Origin: Polytrichum commune
Lineage: Eukaryota; Streptophyta; Polytrichopsida; Polytrichales; Polytrichaceae
Direction: 5' to 3'
Length of the DNA: 64,000 bases
Assembly (NCBI GenBank): GCA_950295325.1
Contig: OX485807.1
Coordinates: forward strand, 14,847,001 to 14,911,000
The notes beneath the pieces were generated by a model. That model had not been told where the DNA came from. It did not search any database and saw nothing but the letters and a program-made list of their open reading frames with translations. The first letter of the stretch is position 1; each line of letters opens with the position of its first letter. The translations under genes and the position numbers were made by a program. Positions 23,980-36,318 of this stretch are shown here, in pieces.

Positions 23980-24480
23980 TAGAGAACCAGCTTTCTAGCT
24001 TGTCAGTATAAGGACCAGGTGTATAGGCTGAGCCAGAGTTTTGGGGGGCATCTCCCACAAGTCAAACCCTATCTTAAAACCTAAAGTTCTAAACAAACAA
24101 CTGCAATGACAAAAGAGATCCCAGGAGTTGCATGAATGTTTCTAAACCAAGCTCGACACAAGAGGCTTCAAACAAGCTCTTACCTAATAGAAAAGTCCTT
24201 AACAGAAAAAGTCTTACTAGGACTTTGGTGCTTCTTTGAAGGACTCTGCGGGTAACTCTATTTGTTATGGAAGTTTGATGACATGAATGGTAAGTGTGAT
24301 AAAACTGGAGCAATCACATAAGGATGCGGTCATAATCCCATTACCTTTGAGGCCTTTTCAAAAATTTTTTGTTGATTCGCTTTGTGGGTTTTCATGTCGT
24401 CAGTTGCAGGGCTCTCATGTCATCTCCTGGAGGGCATACCAGTTTTTATACACAATTTGTTCAAAAAGCCCATGAGTTTT
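23980..24480 (+). repeat. Dispersed repeat R2, intergenic copy
   Basis: It shares the blocks CCTAAAGTTCT, TGACAAAAGAG, CATGTTTCTAAA-like, CTCTTACCTAATAGAAAA and GGACTCTGC with CYP704B intron 4 (8210-8400). No ORF of note. Confidence 0.5.
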
Positions 24481-25206
24481 CACCTTCCAGAATAGAGTGA
24501 CCAGAACCAAGAGCTTCCTCATCATTGGAACTCTTGTAGAAGAGCATTCTACTGAGCACAACTCTCCTTACTGCTCGTGCACTGAGTGCACCGAGCGACT
24601 GCCTAGAAATAGATTCAAGAACTAGACCTTGAGCGGAAACATCCAGGACACATTGTTACTGGTGCTGCCAACTCTTTACTCTTCACGCAAATATAATATC
24701 ATGCGCGGTACATGCTCCATGCTGAAGTATAGGTAACATTGCACAGAACTGCACTACCAGCTATGCTCTTTCAGAAATCTGGGCTGGAAGTACTCCTAGT
24801 CCTGCACTTTCAGCTGGCAGGCTTTAAAAAAAAACAGAGCTCTCTCTCTACTCGCATAAATCTGTAAATCGAATCACACAACTATACTACTCAAAGGCTG
24901 CATTTCCTCCTCAAATGTCACAGCTAAAACTGCTTCTTTACCTTGAGACTTTCCAACTACAAGAGGGTGAATCAAGTACGTCTGCGCATTCCGCACTGGG
25001 GTCTCTGGGTTCCAAGTCCCTAAAACACCAGTCTGTATCAGTAATACTGCTCAATTTGCTAGACGTTGAAAATCCTTAACACCCAGTAACTCTACCACAA
25101 GACCTCACATGAAATGGGAGGGGAAGGGTTCTGACAATATGTTAAACAAACAGGGAGGCCAGCATCATGGTTCATGTTATGTATGTGTCTCCCACTGCGC
25201 GTCCCT
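24481..25206. other. Region downstream of accA, no gene seen
   Basis: This probably holds the 3' UTR of the accA-type gene nearest 25206. No canonical AATAAA signal stands out on the minus strand. Confidence 0.3.
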
Positions 25207-28200
25207 TCACTCCCTTGCACCATTGACTGACACATTAACAGGAGTTGAGTTCAGTTCTGGCAATCTAGGGTTGCCAGAGGGTAGCAACCTTGGGTCTTCA
25301 TCTTCAAGGGGTGCTTCACGCTTCTTCATGTTCCGCTTGATATGAGGATCCACCTCCCCACCTTCTTCAACTGCACCCATTTTCCTGAATTTAGCTACTC
25401 TATTTTGCATCAGAGTCAATGGGTCCAGTTTCAACAACTCCTGTGGATCCACAAACAACGAATAAGTCAGCCACTTAATCCATCAAATAAGATGAGTGCT
25501 GGTGTAGCCAGTTTGACAAAAGCCTATAAGACCTCACCATACTTGAACCAACAATGAACACAGAAGTCAACGGAGGCTAACATGGTGAAAATGTTCCTTA
25601 TGAGGTAGTTTGTCCATGAGAAACTATAAAAACAGATAAGGTAAATTGAGCTGATCTTAGAAGAGAAGTCCAATTATCCCACATGATCAAAGAGAGGGCA
25701 CTCACATGCATATATTTCATGATCACAGTCTTGATGTTCTTAGAAGTTTGTACAGGGTCGGAGTGTGCACCACCCAAAGGTTCCTGAACACATGAAAAAA
25801 TCATACTCCTGTCAAATAGCACTTCAAAACTCATTTCTTTGCCCTGATGTAGAAGTAGCAATCAGAAACCCAATTTAGCTGAGTAAAGTGAACTTACAGG
25901 AATGACCTCATCCACGACGTCCAATTTTTGTAGCTCCATTCCAGTGATCCGCAATGCTTCTGTGGCCTGGACAAATAAGAACTCAGGATGCTAAATTATA
26001 ATAAGTAAAAGCAACATGCATAGTTATTACATAAGCTGAGACACTTGCTCATAGATTCAGACATTGTATGCATTTTGAAGAGCATGTTAGCTCAACCCAA
26101 CCCTGTTAAGAAGTTACGACTTACCAAGGGAGCAGCTGCAGCAGTTTTCCAAAGAATAGCAGCGCATGCTTCAGGACTGTATCACATAGCAAAGAACCTT
26201 CTATATAAGTACATTATGAAGTTTGCAGTTAGTAGTTGCGAAGAGTTTTTTTCTTCAGGCCACCAATATAACTAGAGCAACTCACTTACATTGAGCTTAC
26301 ATTAACCTCAGAAGCCTAGAAAAGAAAAACAAAAATCGCATAGTATATTTCCAGCAGATTATCCACTTAGAAGGCCAATCCACCTGTACTTCTAAAACAC
26401 ATAGTTCTCCAAACAAAACAAGTATACTTAGAGCTTGCTTTGCCAGAGGTATAAGTCTATGTAGATTCATTCAGAATTATTAGAAACATAGGTTGAAGGC
26501 CGGATGCTTCACACAGCAAGCACAACACACACCTTGCTACATAGTACACAGCATTCTCGAGCATGATCATCTTGTCACAACATCCAATGGCAAGTGCACC
26601 ACCAGAGCCACCCTCTCCAATTACAGTCGTGATGATTGGAACCTTTAGCCCAAACATTTCCCTGAGATTGTGGGCTATGGCTTCTCCCTGCAAAAATTTG
26701 AAACACAAAAACTTAGATTAGAAATTACTAAATAGACTTTTCTGATATGAGTACTGACACAAGACGTAATGCTTTCATACTTTAACAGTTCAAACAGAAA
26801 CTTCAGTCAGATAATGAACTTGCACACACTCCCACCAGCCTTGCAGTGGTTGTTGTCTCACTCACCTGACCAAGTTCCTCAGCTTTAATGCCAGCATATG
26901 CACCAGGGGTATCAATGAATGAGAGAATTGGAAAGCCATGGTGATCTGCGTGTCTCATCATTCTTAATGCTTTCCTATATCTGCAAGGGCACATATCTAG
27001 TATATAAAAAAGGAGCGTCTTTTCCTGCAGCAGATGATTACTATAAGGTACATGTCTGAATTGCTAAAACCTAGAAATGTGGAAATTCACTTGCACTGAC
27101 TTTCTAAGATTCAGTAGATGGCTAACACCACTAACACACCTTACTACATACAGCATTGCATGACTATTTTAAGCCTTTCCAATCAGGACATTACTGCCAA
27201 ATCAGATGACATACAACAATATTAGATAGGAACATCACAAATGAAAAATAGAGCAATCTAAATACTGCATCTCTCTTTTGATGCATTTCTGTGAGCAGAT
27301 GTTGCCAAGGTTGTGTTGAAATGCATACCCATTAGGTGTTGGCATGGCAAAGTTGCGGTATATGTTCTCCTTCGTGTTTCGACCCTTTTGGTGACCCATG
27401 AACATGAAACTCATGCCATCAATTGAACCAATACCAGTAACCAATGCAGGGTCATCATATCCACCTCGATCACCATGAAGCTCCACCCACTGCAATCAGC
27501 AAATGTCCTCTCAGTGAACATAATAAATCAGCCTTCATAGAATTGGCGAATCACAGAAATGACTGTTGCTGTCTCTGAAAAAACTTACAAAAGCATATCG
27601 AGAAGCTAGACAAACCAGTATATCCTGGTATACACAAATCACTTTGCAGGTATCTCCTGGAAGCTTTGAGAGTTTAGGGCATGAGGACCACCTTGTCAGT
27701 TATGTTAAGAACATGGTCTAAGAAGGTTGGTCGGTTAGGATGACGAGCCACGCTGAGCCGCTGCACTGGTGTCAGAGCTAAGTACAGCTCCCGACGAACC
27801 TGAAACATGGCATACAGCAATCAGACTCTTGGAAGGAGGTCTCAGCATGTACAGATCTTGAGTTGTTTCAAGACACAATGAGTAAGACAACAACTGAATC
27901 ACTGATCCTTTCCAACCATAGAAGGAAAACTCACTAGTGTAAAAGAGCCTCCTTGGACAGAGAGTGCAAATAGGACAAGCACTCTTTAATTATTTCCAGC
28001 CAAATAAATACAAGGCGATCATTTAAGTGTCCCACATATTGCGGAACTTTGAACCAGAAGGGACATCACACAGCACTAACATTACAGAGAATATGATGTA
28101 CGAAGATCATTTAATCATACTCTTTCTGAAGGCAACTGAAGCTACTCGAGTGATCTCCATCTGAGGATGTAGTTAAATGGATAAACATCCAGGCACACTT

Positions 28201-30579
28201 TTGACCAAAAGCAGAAAATTGGTGGATTTCTGACTTATGAGGGCCCATGGAATAATATATAATGTACAGATTCCTTGTTGTGGGTTCATTCCTCCAGAAG
28301 AAAGGCATCTGGCATCTTGAATCTACTTCCACAAGATACCTACAAAAACCAGTATGAGGCAGTTCCTGCTCACATTCTATTCAATTAAATGTAATCTGTC
28401 AAAGGGCATGCACAAACCTGGTCATATTTCTCTTCAAGTTCAGCAATCTGTTCACTGAAGTCCATCCCAGTCCTGTTTGCAAGCTCCCGCACCTTCAACA
28501 GCACAACATCCCAAGCTAACATCTCATCAAATTACAGTGAGTAGAAAACACCTCACATCCTGTAGTAGGTCTAAGGTCACCAGTGAACATGTTCAAGTTC
28601 AATTCGTGAAGTAGCTCAAATGATCTGTCAATAGACAATCGAATACAGCTGAGCCCAATGGCAATCCTTGAATACATAAGGAGATCGTTGCTTCTGAAAG
28701 ATGACAAAAACCATTCAGATATTTATTAATGTGGTTAAATCAAAGCCTGGTACCTTGACCTGCCAAGAGTATCACATCCATCGGCACTGTTCACAGTTTC
28801 ATCTCAAAGTCAACTTTCCAGTTTCAGAAAGACCAATCCGCTTGATTCAATCATTCTCATGCTCAATTAGCGCATAGTACTAAGAGATTCGAATTTGCTT
28901 TTGGTTTTTGATAAACAAAAGAGTTATCTTATCTAATTCAGTCATGGAGTAGCTGACAACTGCTTGATACAGCACAGCCAAATAAGCGTTACCCTAGGTT
29001 TTTAAAATCATATGGCCACTATTGGTAACGTGAAATGCATGGAGAAAATCATCTGTAGTACCATAAATGAGTACCACTTCGCTGTCCTTCACATAATGTG
29101 TAAAAAGTACTCTATCATTGTTGGCTCCAATTCCAAAGGCCCGCACTTATATTTCATACCGGACACATGAAGGTTTAACGCAAACATCAACTATAGAAAG
29201 TATAGGTAATTTTTTTCCCTGCCATTTGTTAAGCAGACATTACCTACACAAACCACACACAGTGGTCTAGGTCTTTGGTGTGTATCGAGATAAGTGAATG
29301 TCATCAACAAGTACTCGTCTTTTCAATTATGCACTTTCGAATCACTCACGGCACATCAACAGTGCGAGACTCCAGAATTGATGAAAAATCTTTTGGTTAC
29401 TTTCACATAGATACACATCCAATAAATGGTATTAAGAAAGTACATTGGCAAGAGCCAAATAAAGATACCTATCCTGGAGGTACGCTTCTCAGTAGGTTTG
29501 CAGTCGCCAAAATTGTCGTTAAGTCACGGTCTAGGTCTTTCGCTCAAAGTGTACTGTAATTTCCATAACCTATACGGCTTCGTGACTCACATGAAATCTC
29601 AAGCAGGATGACAATAATACCATTTCCCATTGATATTGAAACGGAGGATCTATCAAGGAGATCCGGAGGTCATCGTTGATAATGCCAATTGCGATGATCA
29701 GACCAGAAGAAACCGATGGAGTATGTCCGATGACATAAGAATCCTTGAATAATCAATAGATAAATAAACAGATAATCAATATAGTTCAAGGTTCAGAGCT
29801 AAAACCTCATCAATCTTGTTCTCAAGGTCCACCAACGGCCTCTCAAAGGGAAGAGTGACAGGCTTAGGCTTATTAAGGCAACGGCTTGATCCGCGAGAGA
29901 AACTTCAAAGAGCCAGGGTGTAGGTCTTTAGCTGAGAGAGTAATGTAATATTCATTTCGTTAATCGCATGAAAGCTGAAGCAGGGTGACACTAATACCAT
30001 TTACCCCCTTCATATTGAAACGGAGGAGATATCAAGGAGATCCGGAGCTCATCATTGATAGTATCAATTGCGATGATCAGACTAAAAGGAATCGTTGAAG
30101 GTTTAAGGGAATATGTATGCCAGTTCACATAAGAATCATTGAGCAATCGAATAGACAGATAAACAGATAGATCAATAGTTCGAGTTCAGAGCTATAACCT
30201 CATCAATCTTGTTCTCCAGGTCCACCAGCGGCCTCTCGAAGGGAAGAGTGACGGGCTTAGGCTTATTAGGCAACGGCTTGAACCGGGAGAGAAACTTCAA
30301 GGAGCCTTCAGCTTCACTGCCCGCTGCGAATTTCTCCGGCCACGGATACTCTGTCTCCGCAGTCTTCCTCCCCTTGCGAATCTTCGCTGAGATTAAAGTA
30401 CTCCGCCTCTTTGATACGCCCACCTCATTCTCCTTCCTCCCCACGCACACCACCTGCCTTGCGGATCCTACAATGCCGTTCCTGGCACTTTGAAGACTCT
30501 GTTCTCTCTGGAAGCCCGTTGCAACCCCTACCCCTGCGGCGGGGGCGCACACCTGTCCGGCAGCAGCCAGCCGCTCCAT
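25207..30579 (-). CDS. accA/CAC3: Plastid acetyl-CoA carboxylase, carboxyltransferase subunit alpha
   Basis: Ten exons join in one frame: 30579-30199, 28492-28418, 27799-27692, 27489-27329, 26980-26866, 26687-26533, 26176-26125, 25966-25898, 25783-25706 and 25440-25207, giving 475 residues. All introns are GT-AG. Residues 1 to about 75 are Ser/Arg/Ala-rich and fit a plastid transit peptide. The mature part shows [25 protein letters not shown] (220-226), IDTPGAYAG (264-272) and the oxyanion loop [12 protein letters not shown] (304-315), as in bacterial AccA. With the plastid-encoded beta subunit it transfers the carboxyl group from biotin to acetyl-CoA to make malonyl-CoA for fatty-acid synthesis. 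The C-terminus stops soon after the carboxyltransferase fold, without the long tail I recall in seed plants. Intron 1 holds a duplicated piece of exon 1. Confidence 0.95.
29525..30306 (-). repeat. Two-copy tandem duplication across the exon 1/intron 1 boundary of accA
   Basis: A unit of about 393 bp occurs twice: about 29525-29914 and about 29915-30306. Each unit has intron sequence (GGTCTWGGTCTTTMGCT, GGATGACAATAATACCATTT-like, ATATTGAAACGGAGGA, CAATTGCGATGATCAGAC) followed by about 108 bp of exon 1. The outer copy is the real exon end; the inner copy is a decoy. Confidence 0.85.
29806..29914 (-). pseudogene. Duplicated 3' end of accA exon 1 within intron 1
   Basis: It repeats the exon segment 30199-30306 (encoding [21 protein letters not shown]) with few substitutions. 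A one-base insertion (ATTAAGG for ATTAGG) shifts the frame near its 5' side, while the downstream half still reads in frame. The donor is kept (GATGAG|GTTTTAG against GATGAG|GTTATAG). It lies exactly 393 bp downstream of the true donor. Confidence 0.85.
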
Positions 30580-30859
30580 CTCCCCCTCTCAAACTTCAAC
30601 AAGGCCTCCAACGAGTAAGCACAGCACCTGTATTAGCAATGTGTGCTGGTACAATCGAGCATTCCACGAAGCGAGCGCAATGGCGAATCGAGATGTGGTG
30701 TGTGATAAGGGGAAAGGGAAGAAGACAAAGACACCAAAAGAGACGCGAAGAGAAGAGAGGAGAAGCGAGGGTGACAAAAACAAGGGAGGCCAGCCGCGGA
30801 CGGAGGCCTGGCAAGCAGCGATCAATGGCTGAGTTCTGTCTCTCCCTCGTCCCCACTGG

Positions 30860-31200
30860 CCACCTCGCCACCCAATACCCGGGTTATGTTTCAACCCCAT
30901 AACCTGTCCGGCCACATAATACCCGGGTAATGTTATTCCTCCATACCCTGCTAGGCCACACAGAACCCTGGTCATGTTCAACTACATGTCTTCCCAGGCT
31001 GCAGAGTGCTATCCGTCCAGGACGAAAGGAACCCGGGTAATGATTGCCTAACATACCCTGTCGAGCAATCTAATACACGGGTCATGTTCCCCTCACATAC
31101 CCTGCCACGCCACGTAATACGCTGCATATGCTGCCCGACAAACCCTGTCAAGCCACGTGCTACACGCGGTGTGTTGCCCACAAGTACCTTGCAAAGGCAT
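30860..31200. repeat. 44-bp tandem repeat upstream of accA
   Basis: The core ACCCGGGTAATGTT, in a unit also holding CATACCCTGTC and GCCACGTAATAC, recurs at about 30876, 30921, 30965, 31031, 31075, 31119 and 31162. The spacing is 44 bp except for one 66-bp step. The copies are degenerate. They begin about 280 bp upstream of the accA start codon, in the likely promoter or 5' UTR. Confidence 0.8.
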
Positions 31201-31289
31201 GGACGCGAGCCCAGGTAACATCACCATCCGGGTATCTATATCCCTTGGATTTCACTAAGGGTAGGAGCACCCAATTCCTGAGGGCGTTA

Positions 31290-31500
31290 TTCGGCTACTT
31301 TTCTTAATGGGTCACCTATATTTGCTTGGTGTGTGGGTAGGTGAGGATCAAAGAACAAACGCCATAAAGACATGTCTTTTAAAGAGATTGGACTATGTCT
31401 TCAAATTTTATCATTTTAACTATTCCACACTTGATAGTGAACTTAATTGGGACGTCTTATATATTTAATTAAGGACTTAACAAACATGCAACCTAATAAT
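31290..31500 (+). repeat. Dispersed repeat R3, copy upstream of accA
   Basis: It matches CYP704B intron 3 at 9470-9690 (GGTCACCTATA, GGTGTGTGGGTAGGTG, AAAGACATGT). Confidence 0.5.
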
Positions 31501-34500
31501 CATAACTACATGAGGGGAGGTATGATTTAGATCGATGCTTTGTTGTATATATGTCAATGTAACACAACTTTTGTTGGGTAAGAATGTAACAGGTGGAAGT
31601 TGAAGACCGTGAAAAGTAAACTGGATAACATCCACATACCTTATATTTTTATTGTCTCAAAGTCAAATTACATATTTCAATGTGAATAATAATGGGCCCC
31701 TTTCACTTTATACTATGCTTTGAGGCCCCGTGAATTGCAACATTGGATATCTATTTCCCTTGGTTCAAACTTTGGATGATCTCCAAGGACCCATATATAT
31801 TCATGGTCATGGCTCTTGGTCCACGTGGAAAGCAACCCTAACCCAAAGGTGGAGTGATTATGTATCTTCCCCAACAAAATTTTAGGAGTTGGGATTTGTG
31901 TGATAGTCATGAGTTGCATATTGTTGTGTCAACCTATGCATATATGTCCATTTATTTGAGATCCATTTCTTCTAATTTCTCAATGATATGCACATGTGAT
32001 TTATTGAGGGGAAAAAAACAAAAAAAACACACTCCACATTTTTTTAAGCGCACAAAATTTAATCATTTACGAATACGTCCCAAATATGTTGTCTAAGTTG
32101 GCCATACGATCCTCAACATGTATATATCACATGGGCCCTATCCCTTGAGAAATTGGGAGGTTTCCATTGTGCTTTATGTAGCGCACTCAATGTGTGTCTC
32201 CATCCTTGTCAAGAGTATTGAAAGTTAAGCCTTAAAGGTCAAAGGGCAATATTTGAAAACCGAGATAAATCAAAATGAATGACTTGCAATGTGCAAAAGT
32301 TGTTATAGATCATTGAAATATTTAAGCATTTAAACGCCAAATTTAACATCTTGGTATGCCCTAAACCCACGTATATGGATTTGATTGCAACAACACATTG
32401 TATCAAGGTACAATACAAGGAAATTATGTTCCAAAAATATTTCATGTACAAGATATTTTGAAAAATAGAAAATGCAACAAGGTGTAGAAACAATACCAAG
32501 CTATTGCATAGAATTCAATGTTTGATTCCTTCACATATTTTCATGTTTGCACCATGGTTTCAAATGTTTTTCTTCAATCAAATAATCTCACTGTAAGAAT
32601 AAGGTCATTTCAATAATGGGTACTTCTAAAAGGACTTGTGACTAAAGATGGACTTATCAAATTCAAATCTTCAATTTTTTGTCTTTAAAGCCCATTGGGA
32701 CCTATAGGATTAATGTATGCAATTGCCATTGTCATTACCTAGTGCATGTGACAACGTACAACATTCAATGACAATAAAAGGTCAACAACAACTACATGGA
32801 AGAGCCATAAACATAGGTTTGAAAGGCGCTCAATATTATACCAACCTCGAATGGAAAGGTACCCAACTTTTTCCCAACCAACAAGTCATGACCACCTTCC
32901 ATCCCAACAACCCTCCATGTGGAAAGGGTATAATGCACCAAATGCTCTCCAAACATTTACATGCACAGATCTGTAACACACAAGGTTTACTTCATGTAAC
33001 CTTTGTGACCTTGTCACTTAATGGAGATGCCCAGTTGCATACAATGGATTTGTTAGATTTCAGTTTACATACCTTTGAGCAAGCTAAATCTAAAACCTCC
33101 GATCAACATCCAAATTGATTTATCTATGCAATTCCTTGCCATGAGTTGCAATCTCAACATATTGTTTCCAGCATCACATCCACTTTCATCCATATTAAAT
33201 GAATATAAGCCAAGTTACTGAGCCCTTTTATTGTCATCATCAACTCTTTGACAAACACAAAGAGACGAGCAATCAATGACTTGCCATCTCCTCTTGTATT
33301 TTCAACTAAAGTTGATGGATTTACCTCAAATAGTTTGCAGTGCTTGAATAGATGGAGTTCTTGACCATGTCAGTTTCAAGCAATCTAAAATTCTTTTCCT
33401 TTCCCTTCCCTTCCCTACATGTAGATATGGATATAACCAGTGTGAAAATGTATCCATATTTTAATCCAAAAAGCAAGGAGTGGATGGATGCAAGAGCTTT
33501 TGTGGATATGGATACAAATCATACAACAACCGATTGGCCTTGCCTTTACAACAGCATCATATTGTAAAGGCTTTGTTCCATTTGGGATAACTAGTGTGGG
33601 GAGAGCCGTAGGAGTTTAGATATGAAATAGCAACACCAATGAGAGCAACGAGGCATCGATGGGGTTGAAAGATAGTGTATGTGAATCAGGTCATGTGCAC
33701 ATTCCTTGGACAAAAATGACCATAGAATTGAATTGAATTGAATTGAATTGAATGATGTGCTCGATAATGTAGAATATCAATGTTACTATGCTTTTCGTGT
33801 TAATTACACATCAGGTCCTTGCATTGCAAAATTGGTCAGAAACCAATGGTAGTACAGACGCCTACTGAGTGAATCTCCTCGATTCTTCGAGACAGGCGAA
33901 AATGGTAACTCAACAACACAACAAACCAACCACTCATCTCAAAAACCTGTTGAGAAATGAGAACTTGATGCTCTTGATCAAAGATATGAAGGTCAAGCAA
34001 ATCCATCAATCACCCGACACTCCACCTACTCATTCATAAAATCCTTGTGTAAGGATTCTCATGCTACTGGCTCAATGTCTGGAAGCCGTCAAGGCAGAGA
34101 GCACCATACAGCCAGTGTCGAAAATGCATTCCGGGAAAGATGTAGTGATTCAGAATTAAAAGCGATTCAACAAGTAGAAAAATGTAGCACAAGAGAAACA
34201 AGACCCGTCAAGAGTATCGATGCATTTCATTACGTTCACGTTGGCAGAGACCGGCCACCTCTCGGCACAAAAGTCACATGTATTTCAATCGTCAGAAAGA
34301 AATAATATAAACATTGGACATTTATAAGTGCAAGTTGGTCAAACACCCTAACTTTACACTTCGATATCTACCATAGCTTTGGTATGAGCTCAGAGTACCA
34401 GTATTTCACTAAACGAGAAACGACGAGACTCCGGCTCACACACAGACCTCTGCAGATACTTCAACTTACGAAGTTGATCATCATCACAATGAAGAAGTCT

Positions 34501-34659
34501 GCCAAACGGCCCCATCCTACTATGCTTTCAAAACTCCTGATGCCCATGATGCGACTTAAGTTCTCCATCTTTCCATCATTCAAAACATACTTCCAAACTT
34601 CTTCCTCCACCTTCTGCTTCTTCATAATGAAAGAAGTGCCCCACAACAAACCCTAGGGG
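31501..34659. other. Gene-free stretch with one pentanucleotide microsatellite
   Basis: No gene recognised. A plus-strand ORF of 133 codons at 32717-33118 has no domain or gene-like context. Five AATTG units lie at 33725-33751. The last few hundred bases before 34660 may be the 3' UTR of the small gene. Confidence 0.35.
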
Positions 34660-34803
34660 TTATTCATTCATTACTGGCTTGTTCTCGCTGGCCTTCGGTG
34701 CCCGCTGCGTGTTCGGCTTCTGCTCGTCCGTCTTGCGCTTGTCTCCTGCGCCTTTCTGGCTCAAGAAGGACCGGAATAACGCGGAGTTCACGTCGTAAAT
34801 CAT
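34660..34803 (-). CDS. Conserved-looking 47-residue hydrophilic protein
   Basis: One exon starts MIYDVNSALFRSFLSQKG and runs into a charged Lys/Asp/Glu/Gln-rich tail ending KPVMNE. An upstream in-frame ATG at 34848 would add 15 residues, but MIYDVNS looks like the natural start. It resembles a very short land-plant protein I remember as conserved but poorly characterised; I cannot verify that or assign a function. No signal peptide or membrane segment. Two telo-box motifs and a tRNA gene lie upstream in divergent orientation. It could still be a chance ORF, but the codon pattern and low-complexity hydrophilic tail look protein-like. Confidence 0.6.
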   Translation of the reverse strand: MIYDVNSALFRSFLSQKGAGDKRKTDEQKPNTQRAPKASENKPVMNE

Positions 34804-34910
34804 CTTCGATACACTCGTACACACAAAATCCTCGTGTAAAATTTGCAACGAATACTCGCAAGCAGATCACGAAAGCTTTGAGCAAAGGTGAATCTCTCTC
34901 TCCGCGACAG

Positions 34911-34939
34911 AAACCCTATGGAGCTCCAGATTAGGGTTT
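34911..34939. promoter_or_regulatory. Paired telo-box motifs upstream of the small gene
   Basis: AAACCCTAT (34911-34919) and TTAGGGTTT (34931-34939) lie 108-136 bp upstream of the 34803 start. Telo-boxes (AAACCCTA) are common in promoters of plant growth and translation genes. The role here is inferred from the motif and position only. Confidence 0.4.
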
Positions 34940-35071
34940 CCGTTCGAGAAGGTTCCCGGCCACTGGGATCCCCAGAGAGTTCGCTGTGGATCAAGTTCCC
35001 AAGGGTCTCATAGTGGGAACAAGATCCTTCTTGTATAAAGTAACTATACTCCACAAAATCATCATCCGAGC

Positions 35072-35143
35072 ATCAGAGTGGCGCAGCGGAAGCGTGGTGG
35101 GCCCATAACCCACAGGTCCGAGGATCGAAACCTCGCTCTGATA
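35072..35143 (+). tRNA. tRNA-iMet: Initiator tRNA-Met (anticodon CAT)
   Basis: It is 72 bp and folds as a cloverleaf. The acceptor stem is ATCAGAG (35072-35078) with CTCTGAT (35136-35142). The anticodon stem is GTGGG/CCCAC with loop CCCATAA and CAT at 35104-35106. The T arm is CGAGG/CCTCG with loop ATCGAAA. The A at the T-loop start and the A-T first pair are the marks of a eukaryotic initiator. There is no intron. CAA-type bases lie about 20 bp upstream, as in many plant tRNA genes. It is divergent from the gene at 34803. Confidence 0.97.
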
Positions 35144-35169
35144 AACCAGAGACAAGAGCTTCCATAAAA

Positions 35170-35177
35170 TTTCTTTT
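35170..35177 (+). terminator. Pol III terminator of tRNA-iMet
   Basis: TTTCTTTT starts 27 bp past the tRNA end, the first run of four T on the coding strand. Confidence 0.7.
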
Positions 35178-35261
35178 GAAAAATCTTAAAGATCCCCATT
35201 GGCCAGAGGATTCTTTCTCTTCTTACTGTGCTTTTTCCTCCTTGTAGTGGACCTTCACTGA

Positions 35262-35591
35262 ATATGATATTTAGTGTCACCGATTCTAATTGTCTTGCTC
35301 AATACTAAACCCCAGTATAGTGTCACCAACACTGAATGTTAACCCAATTTTTTTTGGTCATTCCTTGTATATTTTTTGGGGGATTATAGATTTATTGTGT
35401 TGCAATTACTAATATTTCATCCAAATTTCAGTCATCCATGACAGTGTTTCACCACAAGAGAAGGTAAGGTATTGGCCAATGGATGAACTCATCCACCATC
35501 CATGACAGCATTTGTTCACTTGTTCATAAGAAATGTCATCTGAAAAGTTACCATAGTGACATTAAATACCATGTGACACTAAATATCATAT
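35262..35591 (+). mobile_element. MITE with perfect 19-bp termini (ATATGATATTTAGTGTCAC)
   Basis: The first 19 bases and the reverse complement of the last 19 are identical. The 330-bp interior is non-coding and begins with an AATTGTCTTGCTCAATACTAA block. Related copies: 42857-43210, 50253-50665 and a fragment at 3852-3955. It starts about 120 bp beyond the tRNA. Confidence 0.8.
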
Positions 35592-36318
35592 CTGGTGTAG
35601 TATAAATCTGGATCACCCTGTAATAAACGTGAATTATGTGTTTTCTCAACAACTCTTTTTGACGGACTTTGCCTGACCGTGTCTGCAAAGTGAGATTGCA
35701 GTCCTTTCATGCAATCTTTCCTCCATTGTGAAGTGTCCATGCAGAAAAGTATCTTTTGCCTGTGCTGTCCCGACCCATCGGACTCATCCATATAACTTAC
35801 TGGATGAGAAGGTTTTGAATGCATATATGATGTATGAAGAGCATGATCCTCAACTTACATCTATCACTTACATGTATCAACTTACATGTATCATACTCAT
35901 GCATATCAAATTTGCGCACTTGTGAGTACACAGATGATAAACCTTGGCAAGGAGGCCACAATCTAAAGAATATGTAAAATGATGCCGACATGGTAAGAGC
36001 ATTTAATTGTTAAGTAAGAAATATAGAATAAAAAGTTAAATTCATCCTCCAGATTTTCAATTCATAAACTCTAGCAAAAACACAGCTATCTTAGCCCCCG
36101 CCCTACCCCTCAGCCACAGCTTGGCATTGGAGGCTGGCCATTTGGAAACTTTGTAACAGAGACTGCGTCAACGACCATGCATCTTTACCCTTCCAAATGC
36201 ATGCAACCCTAATCAGATATAGTCAAACCTTTTCATATATTGGAGGCCAACATAACCGTGTCAACGAGAAGCTCAATTGCATGGAAGGGCAAAGCTTGTT
36301 GTTAAACTGGTACATGGC
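35592..36318. other. Region downstream of the TPR gene, no gene seen
   Basis: The part nearest 36318 should include the TPR gene 3' UTR. No other feature is supportable. Confidence 0.3.

Noticed and set aside
30411-30902. Long plus-strand ORF opposite accA exon 1 and its promoter
   Set aside because: Arginine- and proline-rich shadow of the GC-rich transit-peptide exon and upstream repeats.
32717-33118. 133-codon plus-strand ORF as a gene
   Set aside because: No recognisable domain, low-information composition, and no exon-like neighbours.
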